Shown here piece by piece: positions 17,532 to 26,467 of a DNA stretch of 42,976 nucleotides; the stretch's first letter is position 1; the number at the start of each line of letters is the position of its first letter. Location of the stretch: assembly GCA_965183855.1 (NCBI GenBank), contig CBCYMI010000017.1, forward strand, positions 1 through 42,976, written 5' to 3'. The notes below the pieces were generated by a model, which saw nothing but the letters and a program-made list of their open reading frames with translations, was not told where the DNA came from and searched no databases. This DNA comes from CBCYMI01 sp965183855 (GTDB taxonomy: Bacteria; Pseudomonadota; Alphaproteobacteria; Caulobacterales; Maricaulaceae). The position numbers were made by a program, and so were the translations under genes.

Positions 17532-18185
17532 ATGTTATCTAATAAACTTATTTCCTCCAAATCGGAGAATACACAGCGTTTAAACAAAAATCAAAGATGT
17601 GAACGTATCCTTTCTGTATCCAAAAAAATCTTATTGAATAAAGGATATCCAAATGTAAATATCGATGAGATTATATCAATTGCAGGAGGATCAAAAGGCT
17701 CTATTTATGAATGCTTCGGCGATAAAGATAGTCTGATTATCGCAATTTTTGAAGAATTAAGTGCTTTATTTTGTAAAAGAATTCAGGAATGCAATAAGGG
17801 CTATTTAAAAGGTAAAAAGCCAGATATTCAAAAACTAAAAAAAGAGCTCTCAAATTATACGAAAGATATTTTGACAGAAGATACCGAATCTTTCCTTAGA
17901 AATTTGTTAATATCATCTGTAGAATCTGCTTGCTTTAATAAAGCCAATCAAAAAATATATCAAGATATTATCAATAGTCTCGCTCCCATATTTTCTGAAT
18001 CCATTGAACAGGGAAAAGAAAGAGCAGCTCTCTATCTGGAAGTCTTATGCACAAGTGTCTTTTTAAATCAGTTCTTTTATCAAAGTGAAAAACAATATTC
18101 CAAAAGCACGGATGCAGAAATTAGTAATTCAAAATTTCTGATAGATTATATTTCTGACTATATTTTTTCTGAATTAAATTCATAA
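17532..18185 (+). CDS. TetR/AcrR family transcriptional regulator
   Basis: The N-terminal TetR helix-turn-helix is clear at about residues 20-68: RILSVSKKILLNKGYPNVNI, DEIISIAGGSKGSIYECFGD, KDSLIIAIFEE. The C-terminal ligand-binding domain is all-helical and not assignable to a specific inducer. I prefer the ATG at 17532 (217 residues), with AGG about 8 bases upstream, over the GTG at 17523 that the AGG overlaps. No efflux pump or oxidoreductase is adjacent, so the target genes are unknown. The 28-bp inverted repeat upstream suggests autoregulation. Confidence 0.88.
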   Translation: MLSNKLISSKSENTQRLNKNQRCERILSVSKKILLNKGYPNVNIDEIISIAGGSKGSIYECFGDKDSLIIAIFEELSALFCKRIQECNKGYLKGKKPDIQKLKKELSNYTKDILTEDTESFLRNLLISSVESACFNKANQKIYQDIINSLAPIFSESIEQGKERAALYLEVLCTSVFLNQFFYQSEKQYSKSTDAEISNSKFLIDYISDYIFSELNS

Positions 18186-18573
18186 CCATAACTGATTGAA
18201 GACATGTGTTTTAGAAACTAAAATATAAATTTTGGATAAAAAAATAGTTTATCTTACTTCTTAATGATATAGTATGAGACAACATTTCTTAAAGATGTGC
18301 CAAATAATTTATATGAAAACAAATATTCATATAAATTCAAGCTCTGTTTATATAATTAAAGAAGAAGCAAGACTAAATATTTCTATTGATTACCATTATA
18401 AAAAAACACTATTGTTTTTATAAATAAAGAATCTATAAAGGCTATGCTAACATAGGTCTGATGGCACTACCTAAAGATGAATTTATTATTTTAAAAAACT
18501 ATAGTTGTAAAGACTTTTATAAAATAGCAAACTAGGATAAATTAATTGCTAGATATAATCAGAAAGGATATGC
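18186..18573. other. Spacer between tetR and map
   Basis: AT-rich. Two tiny plus-strand frames exist: a 36-codon frame starting near 18313 (MKTNIHINSSSVYIIKEEAR) and a 24-codon frame near 18461 (MALPKDEFIILKNYS). Neither is recognised. They may be remnants of one lost gene or chance. Confidence 0.4.
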
Positions 18574-19407
18574 ATGTCTCAAATCAGGGTTCAAACAATG
18601 GAATATCAACCAAAATCATGTACAAAAGACCATATCCCTACTCATGGTAAAGAAGCATATATAGGAATGAGAAAAGCAGGAAAGCTTGCGGCTGAATGTC
18701 TAGATATGCTTATCCCAGAAATTAAGGCAGGAATCACGACTCATAAAATAGACCAACTTGCCTATGAGTTTATACTAGATCATAAGGCAATTCCTGCCTG
18801 TTTAGGATATAGAGGCTATCAACATACAGTTTGTACTTCTGTTAATCATGTTATTTGCCATGGAATTCCAGGAAAGAAAGTTTTAAAAGAAGGAGATATT
18901 GTTAATATTGATGTTACAGTAATTATTGATGGCTGGCATGGGGATACTTCTCGTATGTATGCTATTTCTCCTATAAAGCGTAAAGCGGATCATTTAATGA
19001 AAACAACCTATCAAAGCTTGATGCATGCGATAAAAATTACACGTCCTGGCACAACACTTGGAGATATTGGCGCTTCTATTCAAGAATTAGCTGAATCCAA
19101 CAGGCTTTCAGTTGTAAGAGACTTTTCGGGTCATGGTATTGGCAGAAAATTTCATGAATCTCCTACTGTCTTCCATTATGGAAAAAAAGGGGAAGGAATC
19201 CAATTACAAGAAGGGATGTTTTTTACCATAGAGCCCATGTTAAATACAGGAGGTTATGACTGTAAAATTCTATCTGATGGCTGGACAACAGTTACAAAAG
19301 ACAAATCATTGAGTGCACAATTTGAACACACAATCGGCGTGACTGAAAATGGAGCAGAAATTTTTACTTTATCTCCAAAAGGATTTGATTTTCCTGAGTA
19401 TACATAA
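18574..19407 (+). CDS. map: Methionine aminopeptidase, type I
   Basis: Removes the initiator methionine from nascent proteins. It is 277 residues, with the pita-bread fold motifs in order. Substrate His is in VICHGIPG. Metal ligands appear as NIDVTVIIDGWHGDTSRMY (two Asp), the His in SGHGIGRKFHE, Glu in FTIEPML and Glu in QFEHTIGV. The start is supported by AGAAAGGA about 8 bases upstream. The N-terminal extension of about 25 residues before HGKEAYIGMRKAG is slightly longer than in E. coli. radC follows 28 bases downstream, so the two are probably co-transcribed. Confidence 0.95.
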   Translation: MSQIRVQTMEYQPKSCTKDHIPTHGKEAYIGMRKAGKLAAECLDMLIPEIKAGITTHKIDQLAYEFILDHKAIPACLGYRGYQHTVCTSVNHVICHGIPGKKVLKEGDIVNIDVTVIIDGWHGDTSRMYAISPIKRKADHLMKTTYQSLMHAIKITRPGTTLGDIGASIQELAESNRLSVVRDFSGHGIGRKFHESPTVFHYGKKGEGIQLQEGMFFTIEPMLNTGGYDCKILSDGWTTVTKDKSLSAQFEHTIGVTENGAEIFTLSPKGFDFPEYT

Positions 19408-19435
19408 AGATTATGGCTTTAACCAGAGTTATATT

Positions 19436-20122
19436 ATGCAAAATAAAAAAGAAGCACACTATATTGGTCATCGTCAAAGATTAAAAAATAAGTTTATAGA
19501 ACGAGGAGCTGATAGTCTTGCAGATTATGAAATTCTGGAACTCTATTTATTCAGAACACTTCCTAGAAGAGATATAAAACCTCTGGCAAAAATATTAATT
19601 GAAGAATATGGAAATCTTTCTGCAATAATTTCTACCCCCTATGAAAAATTAATTAAAACAAAGGGAATTGGGGAAAGAACAGCACTCGATTTAAAAATTC
19701 TACAAGCAACATCCCTGAGATCCTCTCAAAGTGCCTTATTAAAAAAGCCCATCTTAGCATCTTGGTCTGCTTTGTTAAATTATTGCAAGTCAGCCATGCA
19801 ACACGAAGCTCGTGAACAATTTAGATGTTTATTTCTAGATAAAAAAAATTGTTTAATAAAAGATGAGATCATGAGCATAGGAACTGTAGATCACACAGCA
19901 GTTTATCCCAGAGAGATTGCAAGAAAAGCCTTGGAATATCACGCAACAGCTTTTATTATGGTTCACAATCATCCTTCTGGAGACGTAACACCCAGTCGAC
20001 CAGATATTATCATGACCAAAAAAATTGTAGAGGCATCCAAAGCGCTAAATATTATTGTACATGATCATTTGATTATAGGGAAAGAAAGTGTTGCCAGTTT
20101 TAAAACACTTGGCTTATTATAA
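19436..20122 (+). CDS. radC: RadC family JAB/MPN domain protein
   Basis: A 228-residue UPF0758 protein. The N-terminal HhH-like region contains LADYEILELYLFRTLPRRDI and TKGIGERTALDLK. The C-terminal MPN/JAMM metalloprotease-like domain has the complete metal motif HNHPSGDVTPSRPD, followed by VHDHLIIG. The cellular function of RadC is still uncertain despite its name; a proposed role in DNA repair is not firmly established. I start at MQNKKEAHYIGHRQRLKNKF (19436), because an earlier in-frame ATG (19349) would overlap the end of map and adds an unconserved 29-residue leader. Confidence 0.9.
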   Translation: MQNKKEAHYIGHRQRLKNKFIERGADSLADYEILELYLFRTLPRRDIKPLAKILIEEYGNLSAIISTPYEKLIKTKGIGERTALDLKILQATSLRSSQSALLKKPILASWSALLNYCKSAMQHEAREQFRCLFLDKKNCLIKDEIMSIGTVDHTAVYPREIARKALEYHATAFIMVHNHPSGDVTPSRPDIIMTKKIVEASKALNIIVHDHLIIGKESVASFKTLGLL

Positions 20123-21221
20123 ATCTTTATATTACTCAAAAAATACCCGTCTTATTTAATTGTTTCATCTCAAATAATCTTGAACGCTACATCAAGATAT
20201 AAAGAGTTAATGCTATATTATATTTCCTTTTTTCCTGATATTTTAAGAAGATCATATCTGAGTTTAACTAAAAAAATAAACAGAGAAAAAATATCTGATC
20301 ATTCTTTTATGACTGACATAATCGTATTTTATACAGATAAACGGTTCCAAATCTATTACAATATTTCTAAATCCATCACAATATTATGATCAGACTTTAT
20401 CATAAATAATGTTGCATGATTGCCAATAAACCCAGACAATATCATTTCATAGCAAAATAAAGCTGATGAATTTATTTTCGTGCTATTTACAACACTCTAT
20501 CACAGATTCAACACCCTTGGTAAAACTGCTTTTTTGATCTCTTAACCTAAATCAGAAAAATTTTTATACAGATTATTCTATTGATCAAAATACAAACATG
20601 AATTTTAGCCATCTTATAGAAAATCAGGTTTGATAGTATTATTTACATAAATTGCACGTATTTATGATTTATACACGAAATATCCAAGAGTTTAAATATA
20701 CTTCATAATAATCATTTCAAATATTTTTACGATAGACCAAGCATAATCATATGAATACGATTAAGATCTTCTGGAACTATACGAGAATATTAAAAAATAT
20801 TTTGATAAATATTAATATCATATTCTAGAGATTAGTTTCTATTTATCAAATTTTTATATAGTATTTAGTTAAAATACGGATTTTCTTTATAGAAGTTAAA
20901 ACTATCACTAAATCAATACTATCAAAATGCTAAATTAAAAAAGATAGTTTTTCCTTCTCTATATTAAAGCATATCTATTATAATAAAATATAATAACCTT
21001 TAAAAAAGGTAATAAATGAAACTAACAAAGCAATTTTTTTTAATTTTTCACAGAAATAGAATTCATTTTAAAGCTTCTAAATTCAAGACAGAGTTCTATT
21101 TACACGCTATACCCGTATGCAAAGAAAGCATTTCTATTTGGTAAAGAATCAAAACTTCATAATAAAGCTTAACTCAAAAAAACGCCTATCTTTATCCTAT
21201 TATTATCCTGTTTTTTAAGAT
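20123..21221. other. 1.1-kb AT-rich spacer
   Basis: No recognisable gene. A 69-codon frame at 20180-20389 lacks a ribosome site, homology or good codon bias and is probably chance. The region may be decayed coding DNA, but I could not identify a parent gene. Confidence 0.5.
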
Positions 21222-21264
21222 TTTACAAAAAAAAACGCTCATAAAGCTAAAGCTTATGAGCGTT
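21222..21264 (-). terminator. Strong intrinsic terminator of the lipoprotein gene
   Basis: AACGCTCATAA and TTATGAGCGTT form an 11-bp perfect stem (with extra AGCT pairing in the loop) at 21234-21264. On the minus strand it is followed by an uninterrupted T-run (21226-21235 region). It lies 34 bases after the stop of the minus-strand gene at 21298. The stem is also flanked by AT-rich sequence on the other side, so it may work weakly in both directions. Confidence 0.85.
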
Positions 21265-21297
21265 AATTTTATAGACTGAGCTTGTAGATGTTAAAAA

Positions 21298-22488
21298 TTA
21301 TATATCAACACCCAAAGCTTCTACAGTTTGAATCGTTAATTGACCTACAATGAGGCTATTATCTTTTTGGAAACGTTCCATTGCTCTCAGTGTTGATTCT
21401 CCAAATACACCATCAACACGACCAGGACTATATCCTTTTTCTTTTAGAGCTTGTTGAATACGAGAAATAATCTGAGCTGTTGTATTTGTATCACAAAGCA
21501 CTTCTCTCCATTGAAGATCTCCACCACCAACAACATTGACTTTTTCAATTGTTTTATAAGTTGCTGGAATAGCAATACGCTCTTCTCTTGATGGCTCAAC
21601 CATTTTACGAACTGTTATCGTATCATAAACAGCTGGAATAACACGCTCAACTGTACGTGGCGGTTCTGCAACAACCTGTTTGGTAATGGTTTTTGTCTTT
21701 CCTGGAATTGCAATTTCTCTGACTTCTTCAGGCTGCACCAAGCGTTTGCGAGTTACAGTTTTATACTGAGCTGGAACTTCAACTTTACACAAAATTTCGC
21801 CTGTTGGCTGAACGATTGTCTGAAGCGTTTTTCCATAAGGAGAACTTCCTTTACGACCAATCAATCCTTTGCCTGGTTTCCAAGTTGTATAAGCTGAACG
21901 AACAAGGACTTGCTCTTGATAGCTCTCATATCGCGCAGGAATGATTTCTGTACGAACGCCCTCATCAGCAATAACAACTTCCTCTGTTACAGTTTCGTAA
22001 CGTGCTGGAATCACATCATAAACAACGCTTTCTTCTTTAACAAGAACACGCTCTTCAAGTGTTTCATAACGCGCTGGAATCGTTTTAACTTCTGTACGTT
22101 CTGGTGTATCTACAACTTGCTCTGCTGTAACTTCAGTTACTTCAGGAATTAAAACGCGTGCAAAACATTGACCAGGTTTGGCATCTGGCGGATAGCCAGC
22201 AGATGTTGCAATTTGGTCATACCCACCTCCAGATGTCGTAGACTGAGCAGACGCAGCTTCTTGTTCTGCAACACTTACTCTTTCTGAAAGTTCTGCGATT
22301 CTGTTATTAAGCATTTCTGAATGCTCTCTTTCCTGATTTAATCTTTGTTGAAGCTCAGAAATTCTGTTTGTATTTTGATCATTGCTATTTACAACTTCTT
22401 TTGAGAGCATATCAGTATCATTCATACATGCGCTTAAAGAAAGTGCCGCCCCAGCCACAGCAATCATTAATATTTGCTTTCTTTTCAT
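21298..22488 (-). CDS. Envelope lipoprotein with IPARYET-type repeats and peptidoglycan-binding domain
   Basis: A 396-residue protein. The signal peptide MKRKQILMIAVAGAALSLSA ends in lipobox LSAC (Cys21), so a lipid anchor is predicted. Residues about 38-85 form a coiled coil (ISELQQRLNQEREHSEMLNN). After PGQCFARVLIP comes a series of related units starting IPARYET, IPARYET, IPARYES, VPAQYKT, IPGKTKT, IPAVYDT and IPATYKT, each followed by a charged strand-like stretch such as LEERVLV. The C-terminus (about 335-393) is a PF01471 peptidoglycan-binding domain (IQQALKEKGYSPGRVDGVFG). A GGGGAG site precedes the ATG. It probably tethers the outer membrane to the wall, but the repeat function is unknown to me. 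It has its own strong terminator. Confidence 0.85.
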   Translation of the reverse strand: MKRKQILMIAVAGAALSLSACMNDTDMLSKEVVNSNDQNTNRISELQQRLNQEREHSEMLNNRIAELSERVSVAEQEAASAQSTTSGGGYDQIATSAGYPPDAKPGQCFARVLIPEVTEVTAEQVVDTPERTEVKTIPARYETLEERVLVKEESVVYDVIPARYETVTEEVVIADEGVRTEIIPARYESYQEQVLVRSAYTTWKPGKGLIGRKGSSPYGKTLQTIVQPTGEILCKVEVPAQYKTVTRKRLVQPEEVREIAIPGKTKTITKQVVAEPPRTVERVIPAVYDTITVRKMVEPSREERIAIPATYKTIEKVNVVGGGDLQWREVLCDTNTTAQIISRIQQALKEKGYSPGRVDGVFGESTLRAMERFQKDNSLIVGQLTIQTVEALGVDI

Positions 22489-22922
22489 ATAGGATCTCCC
22501 CTTCCTTATTCTATATTATATTCTATGAAGCCATAGAATATATTTATGGGTTTATAACATAAATAACTATACCTGCTATCATAACAACAATAACAGGCTA
22601 TTTACAATTTGACTAAGTTTATTCCTAATCAATAATCAAACCAGTCTACAATTACTCCAAAAAAATGAACTAACCTTTTTATTGGAATAATTTTTTGGAA
22701 TGATAATACATTCCGATATGTTTGTTAACGATATTATATATTAATATAATATTAACAAACTATATTTAGCCTATTGTTTCCCTCTTGGCTAGTAAAAAAA
22801 AATATAATAAGTATTTTAATGTATTTTTTTATGCTTTAAATAATCAACAAAATTTTATAATATCGTATAAAACATAGAGTTATCAGAAATATAAAGATAT
22901 TCACTGGTTAGGAGATAAACGT
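22489..22922. other. Divergent promoter region between the lipoprotein gene and purB
   Basis: About 430 bases serving two divergent genes. It holds a GGAATG/CATTCC hairpin at 22697-22714 and a 41-base imperfect palindrome at 22720-22760 with GTTTGTTAA/TTAACAAAC arms. No gene was seen. Confidence 0.5.
22697..22760. promoter_or_regulatory. Two adjacent palindromes upstream of purB
   Basis: GGAATG-6 nt-CATTCC (22697-22714) is followed by a long palindrome (22720-22760) with 9-bp arms GTTTGTTAA and TTAACAAAC and an AT-rich centre. They lie about 165 bp before the purB start and may be regulator-binding sites. The regulator is unknown. Confidence 0.35.
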
Positions 22923-24221
22923 ATGATTCCAAGATATACGCGTTCCGTTATGGAAGCGCTATGGTCTGATCAAACAAAGTATTCAATTTGGCTTGAAATT
23001 GAGATAAATGCCTGCGATGCAATGGCAAGCCTTGGGATTATCCCAATAGAATCAGCAAAAAACATAAGAGAAAAAGCAAATTTTAATGTCGAGAAAATCC
23101 ATCATATTGAAAAAGAAACCAAACATGATGTGATTGCTTTTTTAACAAATCTTTCTGAATATATAGGAGAAGATGCTCGCTTTATTCACCAAGGCATGAC
23201 CTCATCAGATGTTTTAGATACCTGTTTGAATATTCAGCTTCAAAGAGCAACAGATATTCTTATTTCTGATCTTGATGATTTATTATCTGCATTAAAAGAA
23301 ATGGCTTATCAGCATAAATACACCCCAACCATGGGAAGAAGTCATGGCGTTCATGCAGAACCGACAAGTTTTGGTCTTAAAATTGCCATGGCTTATGCAG
23401 AATTTTTTAGAAACAGACAGCGCTTGTTAACCGCAAGAGCAGAAATTTCAACCTGTGCTATATCAGGAGCAATTGGTAGTTTTGCAAATATTAATCCTGA
23501 GATTGAAACCCATATTGCAAACGTAATGGGATTAAAACCAGAACCCATTTCCAGCCAAATCATCCCAAGAGATCGGCATGCTATGTATTTTTCAATTCTA
23601 GCTGTCATTGCAGGTTCTATTGAACGATTAGCAACAGAAATTAGACATTTACAAAGAACAGAAGTCTTAGAAGCAGAAGAATATTTTTCTAAAGGACAGA
23701 AAGGCTCTTCTGCCATGCCACATAAAAGAAATCCTGTTTTATGTGAAAATCTGACAGGATTAGCACGCCTGATCAGATCTGCTGTTTATCCTGCACTGGA
23801 AAATATTGCATTATGGCATGAAAGAGATATCTCACATTCCAGCGTAGAACGTGGAATCGCCCCCGATGCAACAACACATCTTGACTTTGCGCTTAACCGA
23901 TTAACGCATGTTATCCAAAATCTGGTTGTTTATCCAGAAAAAATGAAAAAAAATCTTGAACAATTATTAGGTCTACACAATTCACAGCGGATTTTATTAG
24001 CTTTAACACAAAAAGGCATGTCGAGAGAAAATGCCTATCAACATGTTCAAAAAAATGCGATGAAAACATGGAATGGGGATGGAGATTTCCTTGAACAGCT
24101 AAAACAGGATTCAGAAATCACCAAATTAATGCCTCCATCAGAATTGGAAGAATTTTTTGACCTTGACTATCATTATAAATATGTTCATCATATTTTTAAA
24201 CGCGTTTTTGAACAGGAATAA
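22923..24221 (+). CDS. purB: Adenylosuccinate lyase
   Basis: Catalyses two fumarate-releasing steps: SAICAR to AICAR in IMP synthesis and adenylosuccinate to AMP. It is 432 residues, as usual for this branch of the fumarase/aspartase superfamily. Motifs include HDVIAFLTNLSEYIG, GMTSSDVLDT (conserved region), GRSHGVHAEPTSFG with the catalytic His, and the flexible signature loop SSAMPHKRNPVLCENL with the catalytic Ser. A TTAGGAG site precedes the ATG. It is separated from purC by the thioredoxin-like and ATPase-inhibitor genes. Confidence 0.97.
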   Translation: MIPRYTRSVMEALWSDQTKYSIWLEIEINACDAMASLGIIPIESAKNIREKANFNVEKIHHIEKETKHDVIAFLTNLSEYIGEDARFIHQGMTSSDVLDTCLNIQLQRATDILISDLDDLLSALKEMAYQHKYTPTMGRSHGVHAEPTSFGLKIAMAYAEFFRNRQRLLTARAEISTCAISGAIGSFANINPEIETHIANVMGLKPEPISSQIIPRDRHAMYFSILAVIAGSIERLATEIRHLQRTEVLEAEEYFSKGQKGSSAMPHKRNPVLCENLTGLARLIRSAVYPALENIALWHERDISHSSVERGIAPDATTHLDFALNRLTHVIQNLVVYPEKMKKNLEQLLGLHNSQRILLALTQKGMSRENAYQHVQKNAMKTWNGDGDFLEQLKQDSEITKLMPPSELEEFFDLDYHYKYVHHIFKRVFEQE

Positions 24222-24273
24222 ATGCTTTTAATTAAGAAGTCTGATTTATAAGAGATACACTTAAAAATGCATT

Positions 24274-24298
24274 GTGTTAAACACCCAAGCAAGATTTT
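24274..24298 (+). repeat. Inverted repeat arm matching the interior of the thioredoxin-like gene
   Basis: The reverse complement of 24274-24298 matches 24758-24782 at 24 of 25 positions. Weaker similarity continues for roughly 30 bases further, so that on the minus strand GYILIIQILFHPKTK resembles GITGFAALLHSKNK of the gene. It looks like an inverted partial copy of the neighbouring gene. Confidence 0.75.
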
Positions 24299-24409
24299 GT
24301 TTTGGGGTGAAACAGAATCTGAATAATGAGAATATAACCTAATATTTGAAAGACAGATTCAAAGACAGATTCATAGAATTTAAAATCCGTAAGAAGAAGG
24401 TATATTGGA

Positions 24410-24925
24410 ATGGTTAGAAATATAGTAAAAATACTAAAATTTTTAATCCATACCTGTTTCTTACTTCCAATAACCAGTATGCAACTTGTCGCCACACCTC
24501 TCGAAAATACAGAACCTGCCCTTTATGTTGTAAAATTCAGGGCAGATTGGTGTGGTTTATGCAAAATTCTCGAACCCGCACTCGATCATGCAATCAAAAC
24601 AATAGATAATCCAGAAATCCAATATATCAGCATTGATATTACAAATGCAGAAACATGGGATAACTCACTGGAAATCGTTTTGCAAAATGATCTTGTAGAT
24701 ATTTATAATCAATATGTTGGCATTACGGGGTTTGCAGCTCTGCTCCACTCCAAAAATAAAATCTTGCTTGGATGTTTAACACATCGGTTTGATTCAAAAG
24801 CCATGAAAGATATCATTCAAACAATGTATCAAAAAATCATCACAGAAGAACTGAGGCTAGAATTATCAAAACGTCCCTTATTTTGTCCTGTATCTGTTAA
24901 TCCAAAACCACCAAATAAAGATTAA
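24410..24925 (+). CDS. Secreted thioredoxin-like protein with WCGLC active site
   Basis: A 171-residue protein. A positively charged start and hydrophobic stretch (VKILKFLIHTCFLLPITSMQ) suggest a signal peptide or anchor, placing the domain in the periplasm. The thioredoxin fold follows with FRADWCGLCKILEPAL, in which Cys48 and Cys51 form the CxxC pair. The usual cis-Pro loop is not obvious in the later half (VGITGFAALLHSKNKILLG), which may indicate a divergent member. An AGAAGG site is upstream. The specific partner is unknown; thiol-disulfide exchange is inferred from the active site. A partial inverted copy of its middle lies just upstream at 24274-24298. Confidence 0.75.
   Translation: MVRNIVKILKFLIHTCFLLPITSMQLVATPLENTEPALYVVKFRADWCGLCKILEPALDHAIKTIDNPEIQYISIDITNAETWDNSLEIVLQNDLVDIYNQYVGITGFAALLHSKNKILLGCLTHRFDSKAMKDIIQTMYQKIITEELRLELSKRPLFCPVSVNPKPPNKD
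24758..24782 (-). repeat. Inverted repeat arm inside the thioredoxin-like gene
   Basis: Partner of the arm at 24274-24298 (24/25 match as reverse complement). This copy is coding (KILLGCLT). Confidence 0.75.
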
Positions 24926-25110
24926 CCTCAAAAAACAGTCTATGATCTTTTACAATAATATGGGTCTATAAAACCAGATAAAAATACAGAGCTCAAAAGA
25001 AAAGATTAATCGGGTCATATGATATAAGGTCAGATAAAAATATGCATGGGTATAATACACCAAACAAAATAAAAAACTTTACGGATAAAAATCCATTCTT
25101 TAAAGAAAAC

Positions 25111-25440
25111 TTATGATTTATTTTCCTGTTCTATTTCCATTTGTGCCTGCATATGAAATGCTTTCATTTTAGCTCGGATTTCATCATCACTTAATTGAAT
25201 TCCTTCTTGATCACAATCTTGTCTGAGCTTACGAAAAACATCCTCATCCCCTATTTCTTCCATATCTGCTTTAATGACTTCATTGGCATAGCTTTCTGCT
25301 TTTGCGCCTGTAAACCCTATCTTTTCAGAAAGCCATAACCCCAATAATTTATTACGTCTGACCTCAATCTTAAATTGGCTTTGTGCCAGATTAGAAAATT
25401 GGTGTTCTGCCTGTTTTTTCCTGTCATCAAATGATTTCAC
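25111..25440 (-). CDS. F1-ATPase inhibitor subunit zeta family (DUF1476)
   Basis: A 109-residue all-helical protein beginning MKSFDDRKKQAEHQFSNLAQ and continuing FKIEVRRNKLLGLWLSEKIG, matching the alphaproteobacterial DUF1476/PF07345 family. In Paracoccus the family member is the zeta subunit, whose N-terminus inserts into F1-ATPase and blocks ATP hydrolysis. It is commonly found next to purC in alphaproteobacteria, as here, where it is divergent from purC by about 230 bases. The inhibitory role in this organism is inferred from the family, and some family members inhibit only weakly. An AGGGGTGA stretch precedes the ATG. Confidence 0.9.
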   Translation of the reverse strand: MKSFDDRKKQAEHQFSNLAQSQFKIEVRRNKLLGLWLSEKIGFTGAKAESYANEVIKADMEEIGDEDVFRKLRQDCDQEGIQLSDDEIRAKMKAFHMQAQMEIEQENKS

Positions 25441-25673
25441 AATATCACCCCTGTTTAAAATAGATGTTGATTTTATATCTGACTATTCTCTATGATAAAA
25501 AAATGAATTTTTAAAGTTTAAATTTTTTAACTAAAGAATTTTTTAACTAAAGATTGTCCTTACATAAATTGATTGTTATAGATAGCACTAATTCTTAAAT
25601 CAATCTTGTTCAAGAAATATATTTAACAGGTTTTTTTAAATCAAATACAGTGCTATAATCTTGGAGCATTATA

Positions 25674-26423
25674 ATGGCAAAACGTAGAAAAATATATGAA
25701 GGAAAAGCCAAGATTCTTTATGAAGGTCCCAAACCTGGAACATTAATCGCTCATTTTAAGGATGATACAACTGCGTTTAATAATCAAAAAAAAGAAATTC
25801 TTCAAGGGAAAGGCGTTTTAAACAATAGAATCTCTGAATATATTATGTCACGCTTTGAGCAAATCGGCATTCCAAATCATTTTATCAAACGACTAAATAT
25901 GAGAGAACAGTTAATCCATCATGTAGAGATTATTCCTCTTGAAATTATCTGTCGAAACATTGCAGCAGGTTCAATTAGCAAACGTTTGGAACTAAAAACA
26001 GGAACACCATTGCCAAGATCAATTATCGAATTTTACTATAAAAATGATGAATTGAATGATCCAATGGTTTCAGAAGAGCATATTACAGCATTTAACTGGG
26101 CATCTTCAAGAGAGCTTGACGAGATCATGTCGTTAACGATTCGTGCAAATGATTTTCTATCAGGATTGTTTTTTTCTGCAGGCATTCGTCTGGTTGACTT
26201 TAAACTAGAATTTGGAAAGCTGGATGAAGAAGACAGTTCTCGTATTTTAATTGCAGATGAAATCAGCCCTGATTCCTGCCGGTTATGGGATCTTCATACA
26301 GATAAAGTAATGGACAAAGATCGTTTTCGTCATAATATGGGGGATGTAACAGAAGCTTATGCAGAAGTTGCCAAAAGGCTAGGTGTGATCAAGGATTCAC
26401 CTGTTAAATTAATTGTCAAATAA
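25674..26423 (+). CDS. purC: Phosphoribosylaminoimidazole-succinocarboxamide synthase
   Basis: Joins CAIR and aspartate with ATP to form SAICAR, the substrate of PurB. It is 249 residues and full length. Characteristic segments are KRRKIYEGKAKILYEG, HFKDDTTAFNNQKKE, IPLEIICRNIAAGSISKRL and ILIADEISPDSCRLWD. It is first in the purC-purS-purQ-purL-bolA-grxD run. An extended -10-like TGCTATAAT (25651-25659) lies only 15 bases before the ATG, which would give a very short leader; an upstream promoter is also possible. Confidence 0.97.
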   Translation: MAKRRKIYEGKAKILYEGPKPGTLIAHFKDDTTAFNNQKKEILQGKGVLNNRISEYIMSRFEQIGIPNHFIKRLNMREQLIHHVEIIPLEIICRNIAAGSISKRLELKTGTPLPRSIIEFYYKNDELNDPMVSEEHITAFNWASSRELDEIMSLTIRANDFLSGLFFSAGIRLVDFKLEFGKLDEEDSSRILIADEISPDSCRLWDLHTDKVMDKDRFRHNMGDVTEAYAEVAKRLGVIKDSPVKLIVK

Positions 26424-26467
26424 GAAAACATCAGGTTTATGTATTTTAAGATGAAAGTCAAAAACAT

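Noticed and set aside
20180..20389. 69-codon plus-strand frame after radC
   Set aside because: AT-rich, no ribosome site, no family resemblance; likely chance.
24277..24495. Minus-strand hydrophobic frame overlapping the thioredoxin-like gene start
   Set aside because: Its stop-proximal part comes from the inverted duplicate and the rest is antisense to the signal peptide; no ribosome site or family match.
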